A stretch of DNA of 64,000 nucleotides, taken from positions 1 through 64,000 of the forward strand of contig JAIXQH010000025.1 in the NCBI GenBank assembly GCA_027484055.1, read 5' to 3'. Positions 1-8,116 of this stretch are shown here, one piece after another. Numbering within the stretch: the stretch's first letter is position 1; the number at the start of each line of letters is the position of its first letter. Made by a program: the position numbers and the translations under genes. The notes below the pieces were generated by a model that saw nothing but the letters and a program-made list of their open reading frames with translations, had not been told where the DNA came from and did no database searches. The DNA is from Verrucomicrobiaceae bacterium. GTDB taxonomy: Bacteria; Verrucomicrobiota; Verrucomicrobiia; Verrucomicrobiales; Akkermansiaceae.

Positions 1-98
1 GGCGACTGATCCGGGATCATGAAGTGAAGATTGAACACTCGGAAGCCATGATCTACCTGTCGATGAGCAAGCGAATGCTCGCAAGAATCGCGAACTAG
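1..98 (+). CDS. transposase C-terminal end (IS5-like), cut by the window edge
   Basis: Only the last 31 codons are inside the window, in the frame starting at base 3 and stopping with TAG at 96-98. The peptide contains SEAMIYLSMSKRMLARIA, which resembles the extreme C-terminus of IS5-family DDE transposases, where a serine-glutamate-alanine-methionine segment leads into a Leu/Arg-rich end. The catalytic residues lie outside the window, so completeness and activity cannot be judged. The family assignment rests on a short match. Confidence 0.5.
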   Translation, partial: RLIRDHEVKIEHSEAMIYLSMSKRMLARIAN

Positions 99-105
99 AT
101 ATTTT

Positions 106-120
106 TAAGACAGTCTCTTA
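106..120. repeat. possible right terminal inverted repeat of the insertion sequence plus TTA target site
   Basis: Just after the transposase stop the sequence runs TTTAAGACAGTCTC and then TTA (118-120). Read inward from the element edge this is GAGACTGTCTTAAA, the kind of end seen in IS5-family elements, some of which duplicate a 2-3 bp TNA target. The matching left end is outside the window, so this is a tentative element boundary near base 117. Confidence 0.3.
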
Positions 121-163
121 TGCCCAAGAATCAAACCGTCCAACAGGTGTGGGGGAATAAGTC

Positions 164-1936
164 TTATTTGGGCTTAGATTTGTCCTTATGCCCCTTATCT
201 TTTCCTTCTTCTTTAGGAGATGGCGGCTTATCTCCTAGAGCGGGTCTTGGGTCGCTCGGTTGAACCTGCTTCGGCTCTTGTTTTGACTCTCGCTTAGGCT
301 GCTGTTTGCGTTCTTGCTTCCGCTGCGGGTGGGACTCCTGCTTGGGTTCCTGCTTGGGTTCCTGCTTGGGTTCCTGCTTGGGTTCCTGCTTGGGTTCGGG
401 TTTTGGCTTCTGTTCTGACCCCTGCTTTGGCTCCTTTTTGGAGGATGGCTTCAAGTCCATTCCAGTTTTATCAGGATGATCTGTTTGCTTGGTTGAAGGT
501 AACTCCGGTCTCAACTGTTTTTTATCTGCCGAATCCTTGTTCTCTGGGTCTTGGTTTCTATCGCTAAATTTTTTGTTTTTATCGCGTTCTGTTGGCGTTT
601 GATTTTCATAACGATTCGGCGGGGCTTGATCCCCGGATAATTGCGCAGGCGATTTCGCAATTATAGGCGTTCGGGTGAATTTTTGACGCTTCACATTGAT
701 CTTATTGTCCGGTCCGTGGGTAGCCTCATCCGCTTCACGGTTTTCTAATTGGCTACGCTCTTTCGCACTGACTCGGACCTCCTGATTCTGTTCAGAAATT
801 TTTTTACGGTCCTGTAGGTTCACGGTCTGAAATCGCTTATCCTTTTCACCATTCACGTATTGTGGCAGTGCTTGGGCGTATTCATAGTTCCGCTTCTTAT
901 TTTTCTGCTGAACATGTGATCCTGCTTGTAACGCTTCCCACGTCCGTGACGGACGCGCGCCTTTGTGATTTCGATAGTATTCAAAATCATCACGTCGGCC
1001 TTTCGCCCAGTCACGATCATCTCGATTGCGCCATCGATCTTGTGCGTAAAGAGGATCATATCCACCCCAGCTAGAACGGTACGAAAGTGAAGCGACAAAC
1101 CCATCGCTTTGATACTTTGGCTCATAGTAATCTCCAAAGTAGTAATGGCCATACTTTGGACGAATGAAAAGGTGGTCAGCAAATACGTTTAGCGCGATTA
1201 CTACCAATGGAGTGTAAGAGTAGTTTGGCCTATTGTAATACTCATGGTTGAATCTTACCGGTGCGAACACCACACCTCGGAGCGGGATATCGTAGTCCCA
1301 GTAGCCGTCAATAAAAACATAGCCCCGTGGTGTCCATTGGTAATGAGCGGGGCTCCAGAACCAGTTTTGTTGTCCCGCCTGCCAATAGCCAGGCCTCCAT
1401 GCGAAGCGATTTTCGTGGTCCACCCAATTCCCTGACACCCAAATGTGATTACGTGAAGGTGCCTCGACATTTGGACCCGATTCGATCAACCTAGGGGGCT
1501 TCGGATAATACGAGACTTCCTTTAACTGAGAGTCCGCCCAGTAGCCGGATGTCCATTGCCATTTATTTTCTACCTCACCCCAATAGCCTGGGATCCATTG
1601 CCTACCCGGGGGCATGTTGCGCCATATACCGCTGATCCAGAGAAAGTCCGTGGCCTCGTCGTCCCAGCCCCAATATCCCGGGATCCACGATACGTTATCC
1701 CCACTGGGTCGCTGGTCAGGTGGCACTTCTTCGATTGGTGAGGGAGGGGCTATTTGCACCATCACGCCTGGTTCTGGATCTTGACTTGCATATGCAGCGA
1801 ACGCCTCGTGAACTGGTCCTCGGGTCAATTCTTCCACCCCCTTTTCCGAAGCTTGAGAGCTTGTTGAAGTGATTAAAGCAGTCAATGCTATCACCCAACA
1901 AATAGAGCTAAGGATTGATAAATGGTTAATTTTCAT
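164..1936 (-). CDS. secreted WGxW (YXWGXW)-repeat protein with a Lys/Pro/Gln-rich tail
   Basis: 590 residues with an N-terminal signal peptide (hydrophobic stretch about residues 8-25, Ala-rich cleavage region). Residues about 80-225 hold six or seven copies of a W-x-P/S-G-Y-W motif (WIPGYWGW, WTSGYWAD, WRPGYWQA and others), the pattern of YXWGXW-repeat proteins of unknown function in Gram-negative envelopes. A Tyr/Arg-rich segment follows. The last 200 residues are low-complexity and charged, with tandem QEPK units. It is the last gene of a leftward cluster after the ElaB-like, Dps-like and 75-residue genes, 44 bp after the latter. Periplasmic or outer-membrane location is inferred; the molecular role is unknown. 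Confidence 0.8.
   Translation of the reverse strand: MKINHLSILSSICWVIALTALITSTSSQASEKGVEELTRGPVHEAFAAYASQDPEPGVMVQIAPPSPIEEVPPDQRPSGDNVSWIPGYWGWDDEATDFLWISGIWRNMPPGRQWIPGYWGEVENKWQWTSGYWADSQLKEVSYYPKPPRLIESGPNVEAPSRNHIWVSGNWVDHENRFAWRPGYWQAGQQNWFWSPAHYQWTPRGYVFIDGYWDYDIPLRGVVFAPVRFNHEYYNRPNYSYTPLVVIALNVFADHLFIRPKYGHYYFGDYYEPKYQSDGFVASLSYRSSWGGYDPLYAQDRWRNRDDRDWAKGRRDDFEYYRNHKGARPSRTWEALQAGSHVQQKNKKRNYEYAQALPQYVNGEKDKRFQTVNLQDRKKISEQNQEVRVSAKERSQLENREADEATHGPDNKINVKRQKFTRTPIIAKSPAQLSGDQAPPNRYENQTPTERDKNKKFSDRNQDPENKDSADKKQLRPELPSTKQTDHPDKTGMDLKPSSKKEPKQGSEQKPKPEPKQEPKQEPKQEPKQEPKQESHPQRKQERKQQPKRESKQEPKQVQPSDPRPALGDKPPSPKEEGKDKGHKDKSKPK
341..400. repeat. 12-bp tandem repeat, five units, in-frame
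   Basis: The unit CTTGGGTTCCTG is repeated four times exactly (341-388), followed by one copy with two changed bases (389-400). On the coding (minus) strand it gives the tetrapeptide QEPK repeated in the tail of the WGxW protein. Because the unit is a multiple of three, copy-number slippage would change tail length without breaking the frame. Confidence 0.9.
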
Positions 1937-1980
1937 GTTTCGGTCAATTATGCTAAACGTAGAGTTTTAGATGCGAATGT

Positions 1981-2208
1981 CTAGCTGCAACAAATCTCAT
2001 GGTGCCATTCCCGTGACTCGTAAAGTTCTAGCTTGGCGTCTCCCCCATTTGATCTGGTAAGTTCATGAATTGAACACTCGCTAGTGACTACACATTCAGG
2101 GTTGAGCTCGTGCAGCGGGCCGCGCATGACGATAGTCCTTGGGTAATTTTCTAGCGGTTCATCCTCTAGGGGCGCTGTGCAGGTGAGGGTGATACCTTGT
2201 GAGTTCAT
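1981..2208 (-). CDS. small protein of unknown function
   Basis: 75 residues, not recognised. It starts 3 bp after the stop of the Dps-like gene and ends 44 bp before the WGxW gene, all on the same strand, so it fits as a member of that operon. The peptide is acidic, has five Cys, and lacks a signal peptide or membrane segment. No clear ribosome-binding site precedes the ATG. Support is positional only, and it could be a chance frame. Confidence 0.45.
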   Translation of the reverse strand: MNSQGITLTCTAPLEDEPLENYPRTIVMRGPLHELNPECVVTSECSIHELTRSNGGDAKLELYESREWHHEICCS

Positions 2209-2211
2209 GAC

Positions 2212-2733
2212 TTAGGCGGTTATTGGGTTGTGGGCTTCCGCGAACCAAAACCACTGATCTATTCCTCGGGAAATCTCAGTAAAAAGATTGGCGGTTACGC
2301 CATCGTCCAATTCAGCTGCCTCGTTGGTGCTGGCCCTGACCTGTTCAGCGAAGACGGACAAGGCTGTCGCTACCGCATCCGTGTGTGATATTCCCTCTGA
2401 TAACTCTATTGTGTATGCTGGGAGACGCGTATGGCTAGCCGCAAGTCGAAGCGTTCCTTCCGCCAAACCACCGAGCTGCACAATGTGTTCGGCGAGTTGA
2501 TCGAGGTGATTTGCCGCCGCCTCATGAATTTGGTCGAATAGCCCAAGCATAGCGACGAAAGGCGGCCCCATAGAATTCCAGTGTGCCTGCTTAAGTTGAA
2601 TCATCAGGTCAATACTTGAGACGAGTCTCAAATTAAGCAGGTCGATCAATTCCATGCGGTCACTCAGCGGGAGGCCCACCCTTGTTTTATAGAAAACTGG
2701 GTAGTCTTGTGGTGCTGTAAGCTCTATCTCCAT
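2212..2733 (-). CDS. dps: Dps-like ferritin (DNA protection during starvation family)
   Basis: 173 residues, the usual Dps length. The family signatures are present: KQAHWNSMGPPF around residue 48, NHLDQLAEHIVQLGG around residues 75-89, and a C-terminal FTEISRGIDQWFWFAEAH. Dps dodecamers oxidise and store iron at a ferroxidase site shared between subunits. In E. coli the ligands are H51 and H63 from one subunit and D67, D78, E82 from the other. Aligned by eye, H51, D67, D78 and E82 are kept, but the H63 position (V-H-E-M-L-D in E. coli) reads M-L-G-L-F-D here. The site may therefore be altered. The gene lies 25 bp after the ElaB-like gene, consistent with a stress operon. Confidence 0.85.
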   Translation of the reverse strand: MEIELTAPQDYPVFYKTRVGLPLSDRMELIDLLNLRLVSSIDLMIQLKQAHWNSMGPPFVAMLGLFDQIHEAAANHLDQLAEHIVQLGGLAEGTLRLAASHTRLPAYTIELSEGISHTDAVATALSVFAEQVRASTNEAAELDDGVTANLFTEISRGIDQWFWFAEAHNPITA

Positions 2734-2758
2734 GAAATCAATTCAAATTCATCGGCCA

Positions 2759-3052
2759 CTACGAGTCACGCTCTTTACGCCGGGCGCAAAGGTAGCCTAC
2801 AAGAACCCCGACACCGATGCCTATAAGGATGGTTTGGTAGAGGTTGTTTTGCATCAGTTGTTCTGCAGCGTCGCGATCCCTCAGCGCCCGCCTGTAGGTA
2901 TTTTCAAATAACACCTTCCCACCTTCTAGAGAATGGATAACGCCTTTCCGCGCCTCGTCGTAGGCACCTATCGCCCCAGATTCTAGGCTTTCGGTGGTAT
3001 CACGTATTAGATTTTTAAAATCTTCTTTAACTTCCGACATTGGGTAGCTCAT
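2759..3052 (-). CDS. ElaB/YqjD/DUF883-family membrane-anchored protein
   Basis: About 97 residues. The amphipathic charged body (residues about 5-70) is followed by a single C-terminal membrane helix (YQTILIGIGVGVLVGYL) and a basic RRKE tail. This is the layout of ElaB/YqjD proteins, inner-membrane stationary-phase proteins reported to associate with ribosomes. A longer frame begins at 3115, but that ATG overlaps the palindrome at 3115-3129. I therefore prefer the ATG at 3052 (next Met at 3040). It is first in the leftward stress cluster with dps. Confidence 0.75.
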   Translation of the reverse strand: MSYPMSEVKEDFKNLIRDTTESLESGAIGAYDEARKGVIHSLEGGKVLFENTYRRALRDRDAAEQLMQNNLYQTILIGIGVGVLVGYLCARRKERDS

Positions 3053-3114
3053 TGGTTGATGGAGTTGCTTTGTTGAATTACAAATCAAGTTATATTCGTA
3101 GAGCTTGTTAACCA

Positions 3115-3129
3115 TAGGGTATATCCCTA
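3115..3129. promoter_or_regulatory. palindromic operator candidate, site A (TAGGGT-ATA-TCCCTA)
   Basis: A 15-bp inverted repeat, one mismatch from the perfect TAGGGT-N3-ACCCTA at 8008. It is 63 bp before the chosen start of the leftward ElaB/Dps operon, in the region between two divergent operons. The same spacing and half-sites recur at 3217 and 8008. Binding by a NarL/LuxR-type regulator encoded nearby is inferred. Confidence 0.6.
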
Positions 3130-3216
3130 CTTCCGATGATATTATCGCAGAGAGTCATCAACCAAGATCAGCACACCCAGCCACTTTTGCAGTCAGCACC
3201 GCCTTTTTCAAGAGGG

Positions 3217-3231
3217 TAGGGTTTTACCCCA
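3217..3231. promoter_or_regulatory. palindromic operator candidate, site B (TAGGGT-TTT-ACCCCA)
   Basis: A 15-bp inverted repeat with one mismatch to the perfect copy at 8008, sharing its TTT spacer. It lies 71 bp before the ATG at 3302 of the rightward signalling operon, 102 bp from site A. Its position suits autoregulation of the two-component operon. Confidence 0.6.
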
Positions 3232-3301
3232 TTGAATCATTTCGGGGGTCTTGAGATTATGCGCGGATAACCTCTCTTTGCCTTTAAATGTCAGCTCATT
3301 C

Positions 3302-5365
3302 ATGAATTCAGCCCCCGAATTAAGCATTGATTCTCTCAGCAGCGAAGCCCAACTCATCACCGGGGCCCTGCAAAACGCGATTCTGAAAAGTGAAAACTTC
3401 TCCAGTATTGCCACCGACGCGAAGGGAGTCATCCAGCTCTTCAACGTGGGGGCAGAACGGATGCTTGGTTACACCGCTTCAGAAGTGATAAACCGGATCA
3501 CCCCGGCGGATATTTCCGATCCTGAAGAGGTTATTGCACGCGCGATGGTGCTAAGCATTGAGCTTGGCACACAAATCACCCCAGGTTTCGAGGCTTTGGT
3601 TTTTAAAGCGTCTCGCGGAATCGAGGACATTTATGAACTCACCTATATCCGCAAGGACGGAAGTCGTTTTCCAGCCGTGGTCTCGGTGACCGCGTTGCGA
3701 GATGATCAAGGTGGGATCATCGGCTATCTACTCATCGGAACAGATAATACCGCGCGGATGCAGGTGGAGGAAGAACGAGTCAAGCTGGAGCAAAGTTTGC
3801 GCGATCAACAGTTTTACACGCGTTCATTGATCGAATCCAATATCGACGCCCTGATGACGACTGATCCTTCCGGGGTCATCACCGATGTGAATAATCAAAT
3901 GGAGACTCTCACAGGACTCTCACGCGACGAACTGATCGGAGCATTCTTTAAAAACTATTTTACGGATCCAGCGCGGGCCGAGGAAGGCATCAAGCGCGTG
4001 CTCAGCGAGGGCAAGGTTACTGACTATGAACTCACCGCCCGTTCCAAGGCGGGTATAGAGACCGTCGTTTCATATAATGCCACTACGTTTCATGATCGCG
4101 ATGGTATCCTTCAGGGAGTATTCGCCGCAGCCCGTGACGTGACCGAACGTAAGCGCTGGGATAAGGTGCTTCAGGAGAACACTTTAGAACTTGAGACGGC
4201 AAAAGCCATCGCCGAGAAGGCCAATCTCGCCAAGTCCGACTTTTTATCCAGCATGAGCCATGAACTGCGCTCACCGCTCAATGCCATACTCGGCTTCGCA
4301 CAGTTGATGGAGACAGACCTTCCAGGGCCGACTCCAAGTCAGAAAGCTAGCATCGAACAGATTCTCCACGCTGGCTGGTTTCTTCTCGAATTGATCAACG
4401 AAGTCCTAGATCTAGCTGTAGTCGAATCGGGGCGACTTTCGCTCTCACTGGAACCGATTTCTCTGGCGGAAGTGTTAACCGAGTGCCAAGACATGATCGA
4501 TCCCCAAGCTCAAAAGCGTGGGATTCACATGACCTTTCCAACATTCAAATGCCCGTGCTTTATCAAAGCGGATCGCACTCGCCTCAAACAAGTTCTCATC
4601 AACCTCTTATCTAACGCCATCAAATATAACCGAAATGGCGGTTCCGTCATTGTCGAATGCACAGAAACTACCGCAAGCTGCATCCGCATCAGCGTGAAAG
4701 ATACCGGTGCAGGACTATCCCCCGGCCTACTCGCGCAGTTATTCCAAGCCTTCAATCGGCTCGGTAAAGAGGCTACGGCGGAGGAAGGCACTGGTATAGG
4801 CCTAGTGGTTAGCAAACGTCTAGTCGAACTGATGCAGGGGACAATTGGCGCGACGAGTCAAGTCGGGGTCGGAAGCATTTTCTGGATCGAACTACTCCAT
4901 GAAAAAGACGCTCATTCTGATTTAATTAAAAAAGCAGCTACCAAGTTCACATTACCTCCTATTCCGTTGGGAGCACGGAAAAATGTGGTGCTCTATGTGG
5001 AGGACAATCAGGCGAATCTCCTATTGATTGAGCAACTCATCGCCCGGTGTTCAGACATGAAACTGCTCACCGCTAAGAATGCCCTAGACGGAATCGCACT
5101 CGCCATCGCCCAAATGCCAGACATGATTTTGATGGACATTAATCTACCCGGCATCAGCGGAATCGAAGCCATGAAATTACTTCAACTCAACCCCAGCACG
5201 GCACATATTCCCATCGTTGCCCTGAGTGCGAATGCGATGCCTTCGGACATTGCTAGAGGACTCACTGCCGGATTCCATCAATACATCACCAAACCCATCG
5301 ACGTGAATGAATTCATGAAAACACTCCACAACACTCTGGAATTCACAATAAAGCGCGAGAAATAA
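3302..5365 (+). CDS. PAS-PAS hybrid sensor histidine kinase with C-terminal receiver
   Basis: About 687 residues from the ATG at 3302; a 17-codon longer frame opens at 3251, close to the operator at 3217. Order of domains: PAS (about 35-150, with PAC), PAS (about 175-285), short coiled coil, HisKA with the phospho-acceptor His320 in SSMSHELRSPLNAI, HATPase_c with DTGAGLSP and GTGIGLVVSKRL, then a receiver with phospho-acceptor Asp612 in LMDINLPG and a conserved TKP Lys. No membrane segment or signal peptide is seen, so it is a soluble cytoplasmic sensor; the PAS ligand is unknown. It heads an operon with a pseudo-kinase, a second kinase and a NarL-type regulator. Confidence 0.88.
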   Translation: MNSAPELSIDSLSSEAQLITGALQNAILKSENFSSIATDAKGVIQLFNVGAERMLGYTASEVINRITPADISDPEEVIARAMVLSIELGTQITPGFEALVFKASRGIEDIYELTYIRKDGSRFPAVVSVTALRDDQGGIIGYLLIGTDNTARMQVEEERVKLEQSLRDQQFYTRSLIESNIDALMTTDPSGVITDVNNQMETLTGLSRDELIGAFFKNYFTDPARAEEGIKRVLSEGKVTDYELTARSKAGIETVVSYNATTFHDRDGILQGVFAAARDVTERKRWDKVLQENTLELETAKAIAEKANLAKSDFLSSMSHELRSPLNAILGFAQLMETDLPGPTPSQKASIEQILHAGWFLLELINEVLDLAVVESGRLSLSLEPISLAEVLTECQDMIDPQAQKRGIHMTFPTFKCPCFIKADRTRLKQVLINLLSNAIKYNRNGGSVIVECTETTASCIRISVKDTGAGLSPGLLAQLFQAFNRLGKEATAEEGTGIGLVVSKRLVELMQGTIGATSQVGVGSIFWIELLHEKDAHSDLIKKAATKFTLPPIPLGARKNVVLYVEDNQANLLLIEQLIARCSDMKLLTAKNALDGIALAIAQMPDMILMDINLPGISGIEAMKLLQLNPSTAHIPIVALSANAMPSDIARGLTAGFHQYITKPIDVNEFMKTLHNTLEFTIKREK

Positions 5366-5424
5366 GCCATACAGCGCTATGAAATGAAATATCGCACGTT
5401 TCTATTTTAACGATTCACCACGTC

Positions 5425-6147
5425 ATGTATCCCCCCAACATCAAACGCTTTACTGAGAACTATCTCACTGGGCTACGAAGTTACCTTACAGCGGACCTCC
5501 CAACGAGCTTCCAAACTGCGCATGAGCTCGGTAGCGATGCGCTCACCCATGGCCTAGGAATCTTAGGTTTAGCAAGGATTCATGACGTTGCATTTACTTC
5601 ACTGCTTTCCCCGAACATCTCTGCCATAGGCGATGAAGAACTCGGATTACGAGCCAACATGTTTTTTACGGAGGTGATTCTACCCATTGAAAAAACGCAT
5701 GCCACTGCCTTAAACACCCGGGTAAAGATTGAACAAGCGTCAGACCAACTCAGCCAGCACACTCGGGCGCTGAATCACTCGAATCGCGAAATACAGGAGG
5801 AAATCATCATCCGCCGCCATGCGGAAGTCGCTCTTAAATCTTGCGAAAAAGCGGCCATTCTAGAACGGGAAGAATCGTTGATTCTCAAACAAAAATTGCA
5901 GGACATCATGCGTAAAATCCTGCTTGCGGTAGAGGAGGAGCGTTCCAAGATGAGTCTGGCTCTACAGCGTGAAGTCGCTCAAGTCCTTCTGGTCATCAAA
6001 ATCAGACTACTCGCCCTAGAAAATAAGGCATCTGCCAATCAAGTGAGCTTATCTCAAGAAATCACTGCCTCTCATTGGCTTGTCGCGTCCGCCTCAAGGA
6101 CCCTCAATCATCTAATCCGTGAATTCAGCAGTCATCATGATTCATAA
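5425..6147 (+). CDS. pseudo-histidine kinase: RsbU_N-like domain, coiled coil and degenerate DHp, no ATPase domain
   Basis: 240 residues, paralogous over its whole length to the N-terminal two thirds of the next gene product. Residues about 10-95 match the four-helix RsbU N-terminal-like domain (similar LGLARIHDVAFTSLL and FFTEVILPIEKTH). About 95-165 is a coiled coil, and about 165-235 corresponds to HisKA_3. There the usual E-L-H-D is replaced: the phospho-acceptor His aligns with Gln181 and the following Asp with Arg182. The ATP-binding domain is absent, and the stop falls just after the DHp helices. It therefore cannot autophosphorylate or carry the phosphate in the normal way. It overlaps the next gene by 11 bp. 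A heterodimerising or antagonist role is inferred. Confidence 0.7.
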   Translation: MYPPNIKRFTENYLTGLRSYLTADLPTSFQTAHELGSDALTHGLGILGLARIHDVAFTSLLSPNISAIGDEELGLRANMFFTEVILPIEKTHATALNTRVKIEQASDQLSQHTRALNHSNREIQEEIIIRRHAEVALKSCEKAAILEREESLILKQKLQDIMRKILLAVEEERSKMSLALQREVAQVLLVIKIRLLALENKASANQVSLSQEITASHWLVASASRTLNHLIREFSSHHDS

Positions 6148-7285
6148 ACGCGCCAACCTGTCGCGACTCTATCATGCGGCTTTACTTGAACATATTAATC
6201 AAGGCCCCAACGCCAGCCTAGATTCCGCACGTGCCATCGGCTACCAAGCCGTAGCGACTGGCCTTGAAACGCTCGATATCGCAAGAATCCATGAAATTGG
6301 CATCACCACCCTCATCCTGCCAACGTATTCCCCTGAGACCAGTGGAGTTTTATTGGGTCGCGCAGCAGCATTTTTTGCTGAGGCAATTGTCCCGATAGAA
6401 AACACCCATCGCGGAGCCTCCGAAGCGAATATCCAACTCAATCAGATTGTCAAAGCACTCGGTCAGCGCACGCTTGAGCTCGCGGAATCTGTCAATGAAC
6501 TCAAGCTCGAAATCGTCCATCGTAAAGCGGTGGAAGACGCGCTGAAGACCAGCGAACTCACCACCAGCAAACTACTTGCGAATTCCCTGCAAATGCAAGA
6601 AGAGCTGCGTCATCTCTCGCGCCAGCTACTTTCTGTCCAAGAGGAGGAACGCCGCCGGATCAGCCGTGAGCTTCACGACGTGATTGCCCAGACCCTCAGC
6701 AGCATCAATGTCCGCTTGGCTGAATTAAAAACAGAGTCGGAAACGAGTCGAGATCTACTATGGCAGAAGATCGAAAGCACACAGATCCTCGTTGAAAAGT
6801 CAGTGGAAATCGTCCACCGCTTCGCCCGTGAACTGCGCCCTTCTGTGCTTGATGATCTTGGCCTAATCCCAGCTCTTGAGGCTTACCTGCTGAGCTTCAT
6901 GAAAGAGACCGGCATTCGTGTGAAACTAACTGCATTTGGTGGAATTGAAAAATCGGATAGTGCCACCCGCACCATCCTTTACCGAATCGCCCAAGAAGCC
7001 CTCACGAACGTTGCTCGCCACGCCCACGCCACTCACGCGGAAGTTCGGATTCTGGATCACGCCGGAACCATCCGCATGGAGATTATAGACGATGGGATTG
7101 GCTTCGAGGTGGACGGGAAATCCTGTGCTAAAAAAACCATCCGCCTCGGACTTCTTGGCATGAAAGAGCGCATCGAAATGATCGGTGGCAGCTTCTGCAT
7201 CGAATCCGCACCAGGTAAGAGCACCACCATCCGTGTGGACGTGCCGCCAACTCCCACTACCCCACCGAACTCTAGAATGCCATGA
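6137..7285 (+). CDS. NarL-type sensor histidine kinase with RsbU_N-like sensor domain
   Basis: 382 residues from the ATG at 6137, the Met that aligns best with the paralogue; an in-frame ATG at 6119 would add six residues. Residues 1-95 form the RsbU_N-like helical domain and 95-160 a coiled coil. HisKA_3 follows with EEERRRISRELHDVIAQ (phospho-acceptor His180). The C-terminus is HATPase_c with an N-box (EALTNVARHAHA), DDGIGF and LGLLGMKER. In the RsbU phosphatase this helical domain binds an activating kinase-like partner; here it probably receives a protein or cytoplasmic signal. The stop overlaps the start of the response regulator (ATGA at 7282-7285), which is almost certainly its partner. 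Confidence 0.88.
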   Translation: MIHKRANLSRLYHAALLEHINQGPNASLDSARAIGYQAVATGLETLDIARIHEIGITTLILPTYSPETSGVLLGRAAAFFAEAIVPIENTHRGASEANIQLNQIVKALGQRTLELAESVNELKLEIVHRKAVEDALKTSELTTSKLLANSLQMQEELRHLSRQLLSVQEEERRRISRELHDVIAQTLSSINVRLAELKTESETSRDLLWQKIESTQILVEKSVEIVHRFARELRPSVLDDLGLIPALEAYLLSFMKETGIRVKLTAFGGIEKSDSATRTILYRIAQEALTNVARHAHATHAEVRILDHAGTIRMEIIDDGIGFEVDGKSCAKKTIRLGLLGMKERIEMIGGSFCIESAPGKSTTIRVDVPPTPTTPPNSRMP

Positions 7286-7959
7286 GACTCATTAAGATTC
7301 TTCTCGTAGAAGACCATCAAATATTCCGCGAAGGCCTGCGTGCTTTGCTCAAGTTAGAAGCGGATATCCAGATCATCGGCCAAGCTGAAAACGGACGTCA
7401 GGCGGTCTCGCTCGTGGACGAACTGAACCCCGAAATTGTCGTCATGGACATCGCCATGCCGCTGCTCAATGGACTGGAAGCTACGCGACAGATCCTCAAA
7501 AATCATCCCAGCACCAAGATCATCCTCCTCTCCGCTCACAATGATGAGGCTTACGTGCAGAAGGCCATATCGCTCGGTGTCAAAGGCTATTTAATTAAAC
7601 AAACTGCCGCCCGCGCCCTCTCAGAAGCGATCCGCAAGGTCGCCTCCGGAAAAACATTTTTTAGCCCACACCTGACCAAACGCCTCGACGATCCAGTCCT
7701 ACAAACCCCAACTAACGCTTCTCCCAACTCTCCAGCAGCGACGGAACTCACCTCACGGGAATCCGAGGTTCTCCAACTCATCGCCGAGGGGAAAGCGAAC
7801 AAGGAGACCGCCGACGAGCTAAATATCAGTATCAAGACGGTTGAGAAACACCGCCAGAGCCTCATGGCCAAACTCCAAATCCACGATACGGCGGGCCTCA
7901 CTCGCTACGCCATCGCCCAAGGGATCATTGAGAGCAGCGTTCAAGTGACGATTTTATAA
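7282..7959 (+). CDS. NarL/FixJ-family response regulator
   Basis: 225 residues. Receiver domain 1-120 has the acidic pair Glu10/Asp11, phospho-acceptor Asp56 in VVMDIAMP, and Lys106 in GYLIKQ. A linker leads to a LuxR-type HTH (about 152-215) with LTSRESEVLQLIAEG and the recognition region SIKTVEKHRQSLM. It is translationally coupled to the kinase (4-bp overlap). The HTH is nearly identical to that of the regulator at 13686, so the two may bind the same DNA. The TAGGGT palindromes at 3115, 3217 and 8008 flank this operon and are the obvious candidate targets (inference). Confidence 0.92.
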   Translation: MRLIKILLVEDHQIFREGLRALLKLEADIQIIGQAENGRQAVSLVDELNPEIVVMDIAMPLLNGLEATRQILKNHPSTKIILLSAHNDEAYVQKAISLGVKGYLIKQTAARALSEAIRKVASGKTFFSPHLTKRLDDPVLQTPTNASPNSPAATELTSRESEVLQLIAEGKANKETADELNISIKTVEKHRQSLMAKLQIHDTAGLTRYAIAQGIIESSVQVTIL

Positions 7960-8007
7960 AATGAGGATGGAGTCATCACGCAGCAGGCATTCCGTGATTT
8001 TCGAAAG

Positions 8008-8022
8008 TAGGGTTTTACCCTA
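8008..8022. promoter_or_regulatory. palindromic operator candidate, site C (TAGGGT-TTT-ACCCTA)
   Basis: A perfect 15-bp inverted repeat, 94 bp before the ATG of the outer-membrane barrel gene and 49 bp after the response regulator. An AT-rich promoter-like stretch follows (8030-8060). It is the best-conserved of the three sites in this window. Confidence 0.65.
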
Positions 8023-8116
8023 TAGTCTGATCAATCATAATTATTGATATTACATAAATCCGCCGACTTTAAGATTTATCTTTAATGAGGCAGAGAACAA
8101 AACAACTAACTATTAC

